From the NCBI RefSeq assembly GCF_023101085.1, contig NZ_CP064703.1:3472001-3536000 (forward strand): DNA of 64,000 nucleotides. Reading direction: 5' to 3'. Position 1 is the stretch's first letter. Each line of letters starts with the position of its first letter. A model generated the notes under the pieces. It had not been told where the DNA came from, ran no database searches, and saw only the letters and a list, made by a program, of their open reading frames with translations. Source of the stretch: Bradyrhizobium sp. 170 (GTDB taxonomy: Bacteria > Pseudomonadota > Alphaproteobacteria > Rhizobiales > Xanthobacteraceae). Below are positions 1 through 8,007 of the stretch, in pieces. The translations under genes and the position numbers were made by a program.

Positions 1-708
1 CTCAGCGAGGTCGCCTCGATCAACCTGATCTCGGGCGCCGCCTATATCTACCGCGAACAGCAGGAACGCTATCTGCCGATCAAGTTCTCGGTGCGCAACC
101 GCGACCTCGGCAGCGCGATCCAGGAGGCGCAGGAAAAGGTCGCCGCTCAAGTCCAGTTGCCGCCGGGGTCGCGGGTCGAATGGGTCGGCGAATTCGGCAA
201 CCTGCAGGACGCCATCAAGCGGCTGTCGATCGTGGTGCCGATCAGCCTTGCGCTGATCGGGGTGCTGCTGTTCTTCAATTTCGGCTCGATCGTCGACACC
301 CTGCTCGCCATGAGCGTGATCCCGATGGCGATCTTCGGCGGCGTGCTCGGTCTGCTGATTACCGGCATCCCCTTCAGCGTGTCGGCGGCGATCGGCTTCA
401 TCGCGCTGTTCGGCATTGCCGTGATGGACGGCATCATCATCCTGTCGCAGTACAATCAGCTGATCGACGAAGGCTATGAGCGGATGCGCGCGGTGATCCG
501 CGCCGGCGAACTGCAATTGCGGCCGGTGCTGATGACCTGCGTGGTGGCGGGTGTCGGGCTGTTGCCGGCGGCGCTCTCGGAGGGGATCGGCTCGCAGGTG
601 CAAAAGCCGCTGGCGATCGTGGTCGTCACCGGCATGATGCTGGCGCCGATCGTGATCCTGGTGACGCTGCCGGTGCTGATCTCGGTGTTCTCTCGCCGCG
701 CGAGGTAA
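1..708 (+). CDS. HME-RND heavy-metal efflux permease, C-terminal part (CusA/CzcA family)
   Basis: Inner-membrane proton-driven permease of a tripartite metal or cation efflux pump, cut by the left edge of the window. The open frame starts at base 1 and encodes the last 235 residues. The phrase RYLPIKFSVRNRDLG near residue 24 is typical of the periplasmic docking region of CusA/CzcA proteins. Several hydrophobic segments follow, with the loop MDGIIILSQYNQLIDEGYERM and a final membrane helix before the stop at 706-708. The metal specificity lies in the missing part, so silver/copper versus cobalt/zinc/cadmium cannot be decided. A 14-bp palindrome (717-730) follows the stop but has no T-run. Confidence 0.9.
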   Translation, partial: LSEVASINLISGAAYIYREQQERYLPIKFSVRNRDLGSAIQEAQEKVAAQVQLPPGSRVEWVGEFGNLQDAIKRLSIVVPISLALIGVLLFFNFGSIVDTLLAMSVIPMAIFGGVLGLLITGIPFSVSAAIGFIALFGIAVMDGIIILSQYNQLIDEGYERMRAVIRAGELQLRPVLMTCVVAGVGLLPAALSEGIGSQVQKPLAIVVVTGMMLAPIVILVTLPVLISVFSRRAR

Positions 709-814
709 TGCTCTTGTGGGCACATGCCCATGTTTCCTGCCCACTCGGTTTGTGGTTGACGCAATCGGGTGACCGTCCCCAGATGTCGGCAGGGGACAAC
801 CGCGGGAGAACACC

Positions 815-2269
815 ATGCGGACCGAGGAAAGCCAGGGATCGAACGGCGGGCAAAACGGCCACGCGCAGCCGGCGAAATCGCCCGCGACCGCCGAGCAGAT
901 TCTCGGCGAAATCCGCGACTATTGCCGCGAGACGCGCACGGCCGAATCCACCTTCGGGCGGCTGGTGGTCAATGATGGCAAGCTGGTGTCGCGGCTGCGC
1001 GACGGCGCCAGGATCACGACGGGCACGCTCGACAAGGTCCGCGCGTATCTCGCCGAGCACCAGCCCGCTTCGGCCGCGGCGGCAGGCCAACCTTCACCGG
1101 TCGCCAAATCGCTGAACGGCACGGCTGCCGCCAACGCCGTCGCGCCGCCGGGCTTCCGATTCTTCGACAACCGCCAGAAATACCTGCTGTTCGTCTCGAC
1201 CTGCAGCGAAAAGACCGAGGTCGGCAATCGTATCTCGCTCGAGCTCGGCAATCTGCAGCCGGCGCCGCCGGCGCTGCGCATCTTCGATGCCGGCGTCGGC
1301 GATGGCACCGTGCTGTCGCGGGTGATGCGCGCGGTGCATGCGCGCTTCCCCACGATGCCGCTCTACGTCGTGGCGAAAGAGATCAGTTACGAAGACGTCC
1401 GCCTGATGCTGGAGAAGATGGCAGACCGCCTGTTCGAGCATCCCGCCACCGTGCTGGTCGTGACCAACCTCTATTACGCCGAGGCGCCATGGCTGACGCC
1501 GCGCTCGGTAACGTCAGCCCAAGGCTTGATCTGGAAGGACGTCACGCTGACCGGCAACACCGCGCACGGCTTCGCCGAGCAGATCGGCGAGCTCGAAGGC
1601 TTCCTCGCCGAGAACTGGCGTGCCGGGATCAGCCCGACCACCGGCAACCCGGTCTACCAGCGTCCCGTCATCCTGACGCTGCGGCGCGAGGATCATTCGT
1701 TCCTGCTCGACCCGATCATGCCGCGGCCGGGACGGGTGATGGCGGATTACGATCTGGTCATTGCCTCGCAACCCTACCGGGCGCGGGCGAGCGTCGAATT
1801 CAAGGCCTCGAAGGTGTTGACGCCGCTGGTCAGGTCGCTGCGGCCGGGCGGGCGGCTGATCGGCATCCATTCGCACGGCAGGGATCCCGGCATCGAGATC
1901 ATCGACCAGGTCTGGCCGGGAGATGATCCCTTCAAGACCGACCGCTACGCCATCCTGCGCCAGGTCAAGCACGAGCTTGGCGCGGCCGCCCGGCATTACA
2001 ATTTCAACGCCTCCTCCGACGCGCGCTCGATCTTCCGCTACCACATGCACACGCTGCCGGACGAGGTCAGCGGCCCGATCGGGACCTCGACGCTGTTCGC
2101 GGCCTGGAACGCTGCGATCTACGTGGCGCAGATCGAGGACAACAGGTTGTCGGAGGTGGTTCGCGACGGCCGTTACCTCGAAGCCACCGACCGCGTGCTG
2201 AAGAAGCATGGCGGCCTGTGGTTCAACGACGAAACCTATGTGATCTCGCGCCGCCGCGCGCCGGCATGA
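815..2269 (+). CDS. HTH-like domain fused to a SAM-dependent methyltransferase-like domain
   Basis: A 484-residue cytoplasmic protein. Residues about 25-82 (ILGEIRDYC, then STFGRLVVNDGKLVSRLRDG, then ITTGTLDKVRAYL) resemble the small helix-turn-helix modules found in short alphaproteobacterial proteins. A Rossmann-type methyltransferase domain follows a Pro/Ala linker; its motif I is FDAGVGDG at residues 157-164, and LVRSLRPGGRLIGIHSHG resembles a later core strand. The start ATG has GGGAG about seven bases upstream. It lies 15 bp ahead of a MetF-like gene on the same strand, so the two probably form an operon, suggesting a one-carbon or methyl-transfer role. The substrate is unknown and the DNA-binding assignment is inference from sequence pattern. 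Confidence 0.75.
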   Translation: MRTEESQGSNGGQNGHAQPAKSPATAEQILGEIRDYCRETRTAESTFGRLVVNDGKLVSRLRDGARITTGTLDKVRAYLAEHQPASAAAAGQPSPVAKSLNGTAAANAVAPPGFRFFDNRQKYLLFVSTCSEKTEVGNRISLELGNLQPAPPALRIFDAGVGDGTVLSRVMRAVHARFPTMPLYVVAKEISYEDVRLMLEKMADRLFEHPATVLVVTNLYYAEAPWLTPRSVTSAQGLIWKDVTLTGNTAHGFAEQIGELEGFLAENWRAGISPTTGNPVYQRPVILTLRREDHSFLLDPIMPRPGRVMADYDLVIASQPYRARASVEFKASKVLTPLVRSLRPGGRLIGIHSHGRDPGIEIIDQVWPGDDPFKTDRYAILRQVKHELGAAARHYNFNASSDARSIFRYHMHTLPDEVSGPIGTSTLFAAWNAAIYVAQIEDNRLSEVVRDGRYLEATDRVLKKHGGLWFNDETYVISRRRAPA

Positions 2270-2284
2270 TTTTGGGAGGCGCCC

Positions 2285-3193
2285 GTGACCGTCTCCGATC
2301 CGTCATCCCCCAGACTGGCCGCGCTGCTGCCGTCGGCGTCGGTCGAAATCTCCTCGCGCGGGCATCAGATCGCGGAACTGCGCGAGCATTTCGCTGCCGG
2401 CATTGATGTCACCATCACGTTCCTGCCCGGCGATAATTATCGCCACAATGTCGAAACGGCTGCCGCGCTGCGCCGCGCTGGCTACAATCCGGTGCCGCAT
2501 ATCGCGGCGCGCGAAATGGCCTCGCGCGACGCGCTCGACGATTTCCTGGCGCGGGCGCGGGGCGAAGCCGGTGTGTCGCGCATTGTCCTGATCGCGGGCG
2601 ACGTCGCCGCGGCGAAAGGCCCGTTCAAATCGACCCGCGACGTCTGCAGCAGTGGCTTGCTCGAGGCGCACGGAATGACGTCCGTCAGCCTGGCCGGTCA
2701 TCCCGAGGGCCATCCCTATCTCGAACTGCCGGATGCGCTTGATGGCCTGAAGGCGTGGCGCGACTGGGGACGGCGAACGGGAACGCAGGTCGATGTCGTC
2801 ACGCAATTCTGCTTCGAAAGCACGCCGATCCTGCAATGGATCGGCGCACTTGATCGAGCCGGCATCGATCTACCTGTCATCATCGGTCTGGCCGGTCCGG
2901 CCACGCCGGCGACGTTGACAAAATTCGCGCTCCGCTGCGGCATCGGCAATTCCATCCGCGCGCTGCGGGCCCAGATCGGCCGGTTCGGCCGCCTGCTGAC
3001 GGATACCGGTCCGGACGACGTCGTCAGGGGACTGCGCTGCGCGCCCGCGGCCGCAACAGCTTCGATCGCGGGATTTCACCTGTTCCCGTTCGGCGGCCTG
3101 CGCAAGGCCGGCGACTGGCTGCGCACGTGCGATCGCGACCCGCTCGGACGTGAGCGGGCCGCGCTGTCGGGCGCGGGGCTTCAGAACCCGTAA
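2285..3193 (+). CDS. methylenetetrahydrofolate reductase family protein (MetF-like)
   Basis: A 302-residue TIM-barrel flavoprotein of the MetF family, expected to interconvert 5,10-methylene- and 5-methyl-tetrahydrofolate. Family features seen are the early SVEIS segment (the Glu position of MetF), DVTITFLPGDN, NPVPHIAARE, IVLIAGDVA and the late TQFCFE strand with its Phe/Glu. The start is GTG with GGGAGG six bases upstream. It follows the methyltransferase-like gene by 15 bp. The 3' end overlaps the convergent amidohydrolase gene by 13 bp. It is divergent from housekeeping MetF, so it may serve catabolic C1 transfer, for example demethylation, rather than methionine synthesis; that is inference. 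Confidence 0.85.
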   Translation: MTVSDPSSPRLAALLPSASVEISSRGHQIAELREHFAAGIDVTITFLPGDNYRHNVETAAALRRAGYNPVPHIAAREMASRDALDDFLARARGEAGVSRIVLIAGDVAAAKGPFKSTRDVCSSGLLEAHGMTSVSLAGHPEGHPYLELPDALDGLKAWRDWGRRTGTQVDVVTQFCFESTPILQWIGALDRAGIDLPVIIGLAGPATPATLTKFALRCGIGNSIRALRAQIGRFGRLLTDTGPDDVVRGLRCAPAAATASIAGFHLFPFGGLRKAGDWLRTCDRDPLGRERAALSGAGLQNP

Positions 3194-4146
3194 AGCTGCG
3201 CCGGATTGTCGACCAGGATCTTCTTGCGGATCGCCGCATCCGGCGCCCACACCGGAAGCTGGTTCAAGAGCCGCCCGTCGTCGATCTGGAACAGCGGCGT
3301 CACGTCGGTAATCTTCTTGTCGGCAGGCGTGACCGAGTTCGGGTGCGGCCAGTCGGTGCCCCAGACGATGCGGTCGGGATTGGCCGCGATCAGCGACTGG
3401 GCGAGCGGAATGCAATCGGCATAGTCGGGCCCGAGCTTCGAGGCGCGGTAGCCGCCCGAAATCTTCACATAGGCCTTGCCCGATTTCACGAGATCCATCA
3501 GATCGGCAAAGCCCGGCTGCTCGATGCCCTGGGCTGCCTGTGCGCCGCCGAAATGATCGAATACGACCGGCACCGGCGAGGCCATGACCAGATCCTTGAT
3601 CGCGGTGATCATCGCCGGGTTGGTGTAAAGCTGTACGTGCCAGCCGCGCGCTTTCATGCGCTCGACGGCGGCCGTGAAGCGTGGCCGGGCGACACTCGGA
3701 TCATTGACGCCGCCGGTTGCGAGATTGAGGCGGACGCCGCGAATGCCGGCCTTGCCCATTAGGTCGAGATCGCTCTCCGACGTCTTGTCGTCGATCACGG
3801 CAACCCCGCGCGCGGTCGGTCCCCGCGTTGCCATGCCGAACAGCGTGGCCGAGTTGTCGGTGCCGTAGATCGAGGGCGTGACGATCACGACGCGCTCCAT
3901 GTGCAGCGCCTTGTGCAGGGCGGTCATTTCCTCCGGCGAGGCCAGCTCGGGCGTATAGACGCGGCCGGAGAAGAACGGGAATTTCTCAGGGGCCGGATGG
4001 ATATGGGTGTGGCAGTCGCAGGTGCCCGCGGGCACGTCGAAATTCACCGGCGTCGCTGGCTGCGCCGCTTTGGCGGAGGCGGTCCTGTTGTCCATGATCA
4101 CTCCGGCTGCGATGGAGGCAAGCATCATACTGCGTCGCGTCAGCAT
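3181..4146 (-). CDS. Tat-exported amidohydrolase family protein (Amidohydro_2, LigI-like)
   Basis: Metal-dependent TIM-barrel hydrolase of the Amidohydro_2 superfamily that includes 2-pyrone-4,6-dicarboxylate lactonase. The metal motif DCHTHIHPAPEKF opens the mature domain, VVFDHFGG lies in the middle, and IVWGTDWPHPNS near the C-terminus carries the conserved late Asp. The N-terminus TRRSMMLASIAAG is a twin-arginine-type signal, so the enzyme probably works in the periplasm, which is unusual for this family. The chosen ATG at 4146 has GGGAG upstream; a longer frame to 4200 lacks both a ribosome site and the signal at its N-terminus. Length 321 residues. Substrate unknown. Confidence 0.85.
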   Translation of the reverse strand: MLTRRSMMLASIAAGVIMDNRTASAKAAQPATPVNFDVPAGTCDCHTHIHPAPEKFPFFSGRVYTPELASPEEMTALHKALHMERVVIVTPSIYGTDNSATLFGMATRGPTARGVAVIDDKTSESDLDLMGKAGIRGVRLNLATGGVNDPSVARPRFTAAVERMKARGWHVQLYTNPAMITAIKDLVMASPVPVVFDHFGGAQAAQGIEQPGFADLMDLVKSGKAYVKISGGYRASKLGPDYADCIPLAQSLIAANPDRIVWGTDWPHPNSVTPADKKITDVTPLFQIDDGRLLNQLPVWAPDAAIRKKILVDNPAQLYGF

Positions 4147-4421
4147 TGGTGTTCTCCCTGGATAATGTTGTTGATTGTTGGTGTCCGGGCGGGACGTCAT
4201 GCCCGTCGACTTCAGCGTTCCCCCTCGGCGGCGGACGTTGCTTCGCCCGCGGTGCGATCGTCAGATTATCGGGAGAAGTGAGGCGCGGGAAGGGCGCCCG
4301 TCGTCTGGCTGCATCGCCTTATCGGTTCAGTAACGCTGCCCGGTCTATCGAACCGGAAGGCGCTCCGATTTGACTAATCATCCGCCCGCCCGGAATATCT
4401 CCCATCTCCTGGAATCAGTTC

Positions 4422-6020
4422 ATGCGAAAATTTTCACAAAAGTTCAAAAACGGCGTGTCGGTGGTTGCCGTGGTCGTCGTGTTGCTGGGCGTTTACAGCT
4501 ATCGCAAGCTTCAGGCGCTGGCGGCCGACCCCACGGGGGAAAAGGATTGCGGGCCTGTGGTCGGCGGCGGCGAGCAGGCGAAAATCGATCTGGAGCGGAT
4601 CAAGGCGATTGCGCCGCTCAAGGACGTGAAATGGTCGCAGCTTGGCGGCAGCATCAATGATGCGAGTTGCCTCAACAAGACCGAAATCTACGGCGTGGTC
4701 GAGGTGCGCAGCGTCGAAGATGTCGCGAAGACGCTGGCCTTTGCGCGCGACAACAAGCTCTCGGTCACGACCGCCGGCGTGCGCCACAGCATGGGCGGGC
4801 ACGCCTTCCGCAAGGGCGGCATCGTGCTCGACATGCGCGGCTTCAACAAGATCGTGCTGAACGAGAGCTCGCGATCGATCACGGTGCAGCCGGGCGCGAC
4901 CTGGCACGGCATCCAGAACGTGCTGCACCCGCGCTTTGCGGTCCGCGCGATGCAGTCGACCGATATTTTCAGCGTCGGCGGCTCGATCTCGGTCAATGCC
5001 CATGGCATGGATCATCAGGCCGGCGCGCTTGCGAAGTCGATCAAGTCGATGAAGGTGATGCTGGCTGATGGTTCGATGCAGACGGTATCGGCGACCGAGA
5101 ACAAGGACCTGTTCAACCTGGTGGTTGGCGGCTACGGCCTGTTCGGCGTCATCGTCGAGGCCGAACTCGATATTGCCGACAATCTGGTCTACCAGACCGG
5201 GCGCCGCATGATGGACTACAAGGAATTCCCGGCGTTGTTCGCCAAGGAGATCGAGAAGGACGGCAATATCGGCCTGATGTATGGCCACCTCTCGACGGCG
5301 CCGAGCTCGTTCCTGAAGGAATTGCTGCTCTACACCTACACCAAGGTGGACGGCACCGATTTCAAGCGCGAACCGCTCGGCGAAGTCAGTGGCACCAAAT
5401 TGCGGCGGCTCACCATCAACCTGTCCAAGCAGGGACCGCTGTTTCAGGAAATGAAGTGGCTGTCGGAAAAGCACATCGAGCACCGGATGGAGACTTGCAC
5501 GGTGACGCGGGCGCAGGCGATCGGGTCGGCGGAAGCCTGCCTCGTCAACCGTAACGACCCGATGCACGATTCGGTGCCGTATTTGCGCAACTCGCTGCCC
5601 AACGACACCGACATCCTGCATGAATATTTCATCCCGCGCAGTCAGTTCGTCTCGTTTGTCGACGGCATGCGCAAGGTGCTGACCGACAACAAGACCAATC
5701 TGTTGAACGCGTCGGTGCGGGTCGTGCATCAGGAGAACAATTTCCTGACCTATTCGCCGGAGCCGGCGTTCTCGCTGGTGCTCTACATCAACCAGACCAC
5801 CGATGACGAGGGCAACCGGCGGATGAAGAAGGCGACGGAAGAACTGATCGACCTCACCATCGCCCATAAGGGCCGATTCTTCCTGCCCTACCAGCTCTAT
5901 TATTCGAAGGATCAGTTGCAGCGCTCGTATCCGCAGATCAACGATTTCTTCGCGGCGAAGCGGAAGTACGATCCGAGCGAGCTGTTCACCAACACGTTCT
6001 ATCAGAAGTACGCGTCGTAG
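4422..6020 (+). CDS. membrane-anchored FAD-binding (PCMH-type) oxidoreductase
   Basis: A 532-residue flavoprotein oxidase or dehydrogenase. Residues about 8-27 form one membrane anchor (VSVVAVVVVLLGVYSY). The FAD-binding PCMH domain follows: AGVRHSMGGHAFRKGG is the typical FAD loop, TVQPGATWHGIQNVL the second part, and FSVGGSISVNAHGMD the third. The C-terminal part resembles D-arabinono-1,4-lactone oxidase-like enzymes. Stop TAG at 6018-6020. The substrate is not evident and no partner dehydrogenase or cytochrome gene is adjacent. A short interspersed palindrome begins 25 bp after the stop. The 275 bp upstream of the start show no clear regulatory motif. Confidence 0.88.
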   Translation: MRKFSQKFKNGVSVVAVVVVLLGVYSYRKLQALAADPTGEKDCGPVVGGGEQAKIDLERIKAIAPLKDVKWSQLGGSINDASCLNKTEIYGVVEVRSVEDVAKTLAFARDNKLSVTTAGVRHSMGGHAFRKGGIVLDMRGFNKIVLNESSRSITVQPGATWHGIQNVLHPRFAVRAMQSTDIFSVGGSISVNAHGMDHQAGALAKSIKSMKVMLADGSMQTVSATENKDLFNLVVGGYGLFGVIVEAELDIADNLVYQTGRRMMDYKEFPALFAKEIEKDGNIGLMYGHLSTAPSSFLKELLLYTYTKVDGTDFKREPLGEVSGTKLRRLTINLSKQGPLFQEMKWLSEKHIEHRMETCTVTRAQAIGSAEACLVNRNDPMHDSVPYLRNSLPNDTDILHEYFIPRSQFVSFVDGMRKVLTDNKTNLLNASVRVVHQENNFLTYSPEPAFSLVLYINQTTDDEGNRRMKKATEELIDLTIAHKGRFFLPYQLYYSKDQLQRSYPQINDFFAAKRKYDPSELFTNTFYQKYAS

Positions 6021-6045
6021 ACGTCTGCGCCGAACGTTCCCTCAT

Positions 6046-6131
6046 CGTCATTACGAGGAGCGAATGCGACGAAGCAATCCACAAGCAGTCTAGCCGAGAG
6101 ATGGATTGCTTCGCTTCGCTCGCAATGACGG
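6046..6131. repeat. REP-like palindromic repeat, family 1 (copy 1)
   Basis: The ends are near-perfect inverted repeats: CGTCATTACGAGGAGCGAA at the left and TTCGCTCGCAATGACGG at the right, with inner arms GAAGCAATCCA and TGGATTGCTTCG. This is the widespread proteobacterial element whose chance translations read SLRAKRSNPS or CHCERSEAIH. It lies between the FAD oxidoreductase gene and the convergent small membrane-protein gene and supplies the last codons and stop of the latter. A relative with the same outer ends lies at 48300-48409. Confidence 0.85.
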
Positions 6132-6455
6132 AACAGGCGGCAGACCACTGCAGCCACCGGCCTGTTCGGCGTCCAGGACCAGCAGCGCGCCCGCCGCATA
6201 GAGGCGGGCGACAAAATCGGCATCGTCGGAACGCGCGATGGTGACGTAATCGTTCGATGCGAGGATTCGCCCGTTAGCCTTGGCGATCGCGGCTAATGCT
6301 TGCGACTGCGGGCCGACAATGGCCATCGACTTGCCGGGGGCCGATCCAAAGGTCAACGCAACGACCACAGCAAGCCAACCGGCGATGACGAGGGCGATTG
6401 CGCCGGCAATCCGCCCCCATCGCAAACCTCCACACTCACGCCCGTCAGTAGTCAT
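6090..6455 (-). CDS. small membrane-anchored protein whose C-terminus is encoded by a repeat
   Basis: A 121-residue hypothetical protein with one N-terminal membrane segment (IAGAIALVIAGWLAVVVALTF) and a soluble domain containing KSMAIVGPQSQALAAIAKANG and DFVARLYAAGALLVLDAEQAGGC. The ATG at 6455 overlaps the stop of the preceding gene by 11 bp, so translation is probably coupled. The last dozen residues (SLRAKRSNPSLG) are the translation of the palindromic repeat at 6046-6131, so the native stop was probably replaced when the repeat inserted. Third gene of an operon running 7960 to 6090. No function recognised. Confidence 0.65.
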   Translation of the reverse strand: MTTDGRECGGLRWGRIAGAIALVIAGWLAVVVALTFGSAPGKSMAIVGPQSQALAAIAKANGRILASNDYVTIARSDDADFVARLYAAGALLVLDAEQAGGCSGLPPVPSLRAKRSNPSLG

Positions 6456-7545
6456 AGAAGTGCTCAATGCTCGCACCCCTGGCCTTGAGTTCGCGGTTGA
6501 CATCCACGAGGCGGTCGATCCTGGCTTTCAGGCCGGCCCTGCGAAACCCGGGCCGGGCGTCCAGCTCCAGCGAAAACAGCTCCGTCGTGCCCTTGATGTC
6601 GAGTTTTGCAGCATTGGGCGCAACCACCGTGATGAAGATGTCGTGATTGCCCGCGATTTCCGCAACGCCAAAACCCTGATCCAGCAGGCTCTGCAGGATC
6701 TCGGTGAAGGCCTTGTAGCGCGGCGTCTGCACCAGCTGCCATTGCGGCGTCAACGCGCGGACCGGCTTGATGCGCGGTTCCTTCGCCAGCACGGCAGGTG
6801 GCAGCGTCGCCACCGCGAACATGATGTCGCGCGGCTCGGTATCACCACCGGCATCGAGCGCCTTCTGGATCAGAGCGGCGTAGCCGATCTTGACGAAATA
6901 TTCCGCGCCGAGTGCGAAGTCGCGCTCCCAAGTGCGCAAGTTGCTCGGCGTCGGCGCCGAGATCGCGAAGAGGCCGTCGAGTTTCTCGCGGAACGGATAT
7001 TTGTACCAGGGGACAGTGTAGAGGAAGGCAGCATAATCCTGCAGCGCAGCGCGGCCGAACTCGTCCTGCGGGGTACGCTTCTCGCCCCTGATCCATTCGA
7101 ACGCGCGGCCGATGGTATTCTCATAGAATCCCTTGACGGCGTATTCGACGGAATAGCTGATGCCGATAATGTAGATCATCGTCTTGACTTCGGTCAGCGA
7201 TTCTACCGTCGCAGGCACGGCGCGGTTGATGGTGCAGAAGCTCCGCCAGAACCCGAAGACATGGCCGAGATAGTTGAAATGGCTTTCGCTGGAGCGATCG
7301 AGGAAGCGGCCGAAATCCTCGAAGGAATAGACGATGTACCATTCGGGGAAGGTGAAGAAGGTGTTGTTCAGTTTGCGCCGGTAGCCCGGCTCGTCGATCG
7401 CGGGCAGGGCCACCGCCGGTGCACCGGCCGCTGCGGCGCCGGAAGAGGGGCGGCAGGTCCCCTCGATATAGGCCAGCGGCACAAGCACCGACAACGCGAC
7501 CAGGATCGCGACAACAGCCAGGATGCGCCGCAGCCACCTAAGCAT
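6445..7545 (-). CDS. hypothetical protein with N-terminal membrane anchor
   Basis: A 366-residue protein starting at the ATG that overlaps the upstream gene by 8 bp. Residues 1-26 form a membrane anchor or uncleaved signal (MLRWLRRILAVVAILVALSV). The rest is probably periplasmic: FFTFPEWYIVYSFEDFGRFL, IIGISYSVEYAVKGFYENTIG and VATLPPAVLAKEPRIKPVRALTP are notable phrases. No catalytic motif is evident. It is the middle gene of a three-gene translationally coupled operon of membrane proteins. An open frame extends to 7584 but has no better start. I do not recognise the family beyond a conserved bacterial hypothetical. Confidence 0.8.
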   Translation of the reverse strand: MLRWLRRILAVVAILVALSVLVPLAYIEGTCRPSSGAAAAGAPAVALPAIDEPGYRRKLNNTFFTFPEWYIVYSFEDFGRFLDRSSESHFNYLGHVFGFWRSFCTINRAVPATVESLTEVKTMIYIIGISYSVEYAVKGFYENTIGRAFEWIRGEKRTPQDEFGRAALQDYAAFLYTVPWYKYPFREKLDGLFAISAPTPSNLRTWERDFALGAEYFVKIGYAALIQKALDAGGDTEPRDIMFAVATLPPAVLAKEPRIKPVRALTPQWQLVQTPRYKAFTEILQSLLDQGFGVAEIAGNHDIFITVVAPNAAKLDIKGTTELFSLELDARPGFRRAGLKARIDRLVDVNRELKARGASIEHFYDY

Positions 7546-7960
7546 GAGCGACGGACCGAGTCCGCGGCGCCAGCACATAACCAATCAGGATCGCCACGCC
7601 GCCGAGGCTGAGATGCGGCGCATTGGCGAAAAACCGCGTCGAGAGCGGCAGGTTGAGGACGCCGTTGATCAGGATGCCGAAGTCGAGATAGCCGCTGCCA
7701 GTAGCCAGCCCGAGCAGGCCATCGGCAAAGTAGAACACGCCGAACAATTGAAAGAACAACTCCGAGGCGCGGCGCGAGGTCATCGCCGCCGCAGCCGCCC
7801 ACAGGGCCGAGACGAGATGCAGCCCGTCGGCGTACCAGGTGCGGCGAAACAGGCCGAAGATCATGTCATTGGCGTCGATGAAGGCCGGGATGTAGCCGGT
7901 GAGGATCACAAAGCCGAGCAGGGCGGCATAGCCCCAGGCGCACAATCTGATGATGTCCAT
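7538..7960 (-). CDS. hypothetical integral membrane protein, about four helices
   Basis: A 140-residue polytopic membrane protein. Hydrophobic stretches are at about residues 8-25, 45-60, 70-90 and 112-130, with YADGLHLVSALWAAAAAM and GVFYFADGLLGLATGSGYLDFGI between them. The repeated FxxDGL-type pattern suggests a small membrane domain. First gene of the operon that continues with the anchored proteins at 6445 and 6090. No characterised family was recognised. Confidence 0.75.
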   Translation of the reverse strand: MDIIRLCAWGYAALLGFVILTGYIPAFIDANDMIFGLFRRTWYADGLHLVSALWAAAAAMTSRRASELFFQLFGVFYFADGLLGLATGSGYLDFGILINGVLNLPLSTRFFANAPHLSLGGVAILIGYVLAPRTRSVAHA

Positions 7961-8007
7961 GATGTCTCCGGCGGCGATCTGTAAGACTTGTCGAATCTGT
8001 GCCCAGT

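Noticed and set aside
717..730. A 14-bp palindrome (TGGGCA-CA-TGCCCA) after the RND gene as a terminator
   Set aside because: The stem is short and no T-run follows. It may be a fragment of the GTGGGCAC-type repeat.
4434..5867. A 477-codon minus-strand open frame inside the FAD oxidoreductase gene
   Set aside because: Its translation is low in structure, rich in His/Arg/Asp, and lies fully antisense to a well-supported flavoprotein gene. High GC content commonly leaves such frames open.
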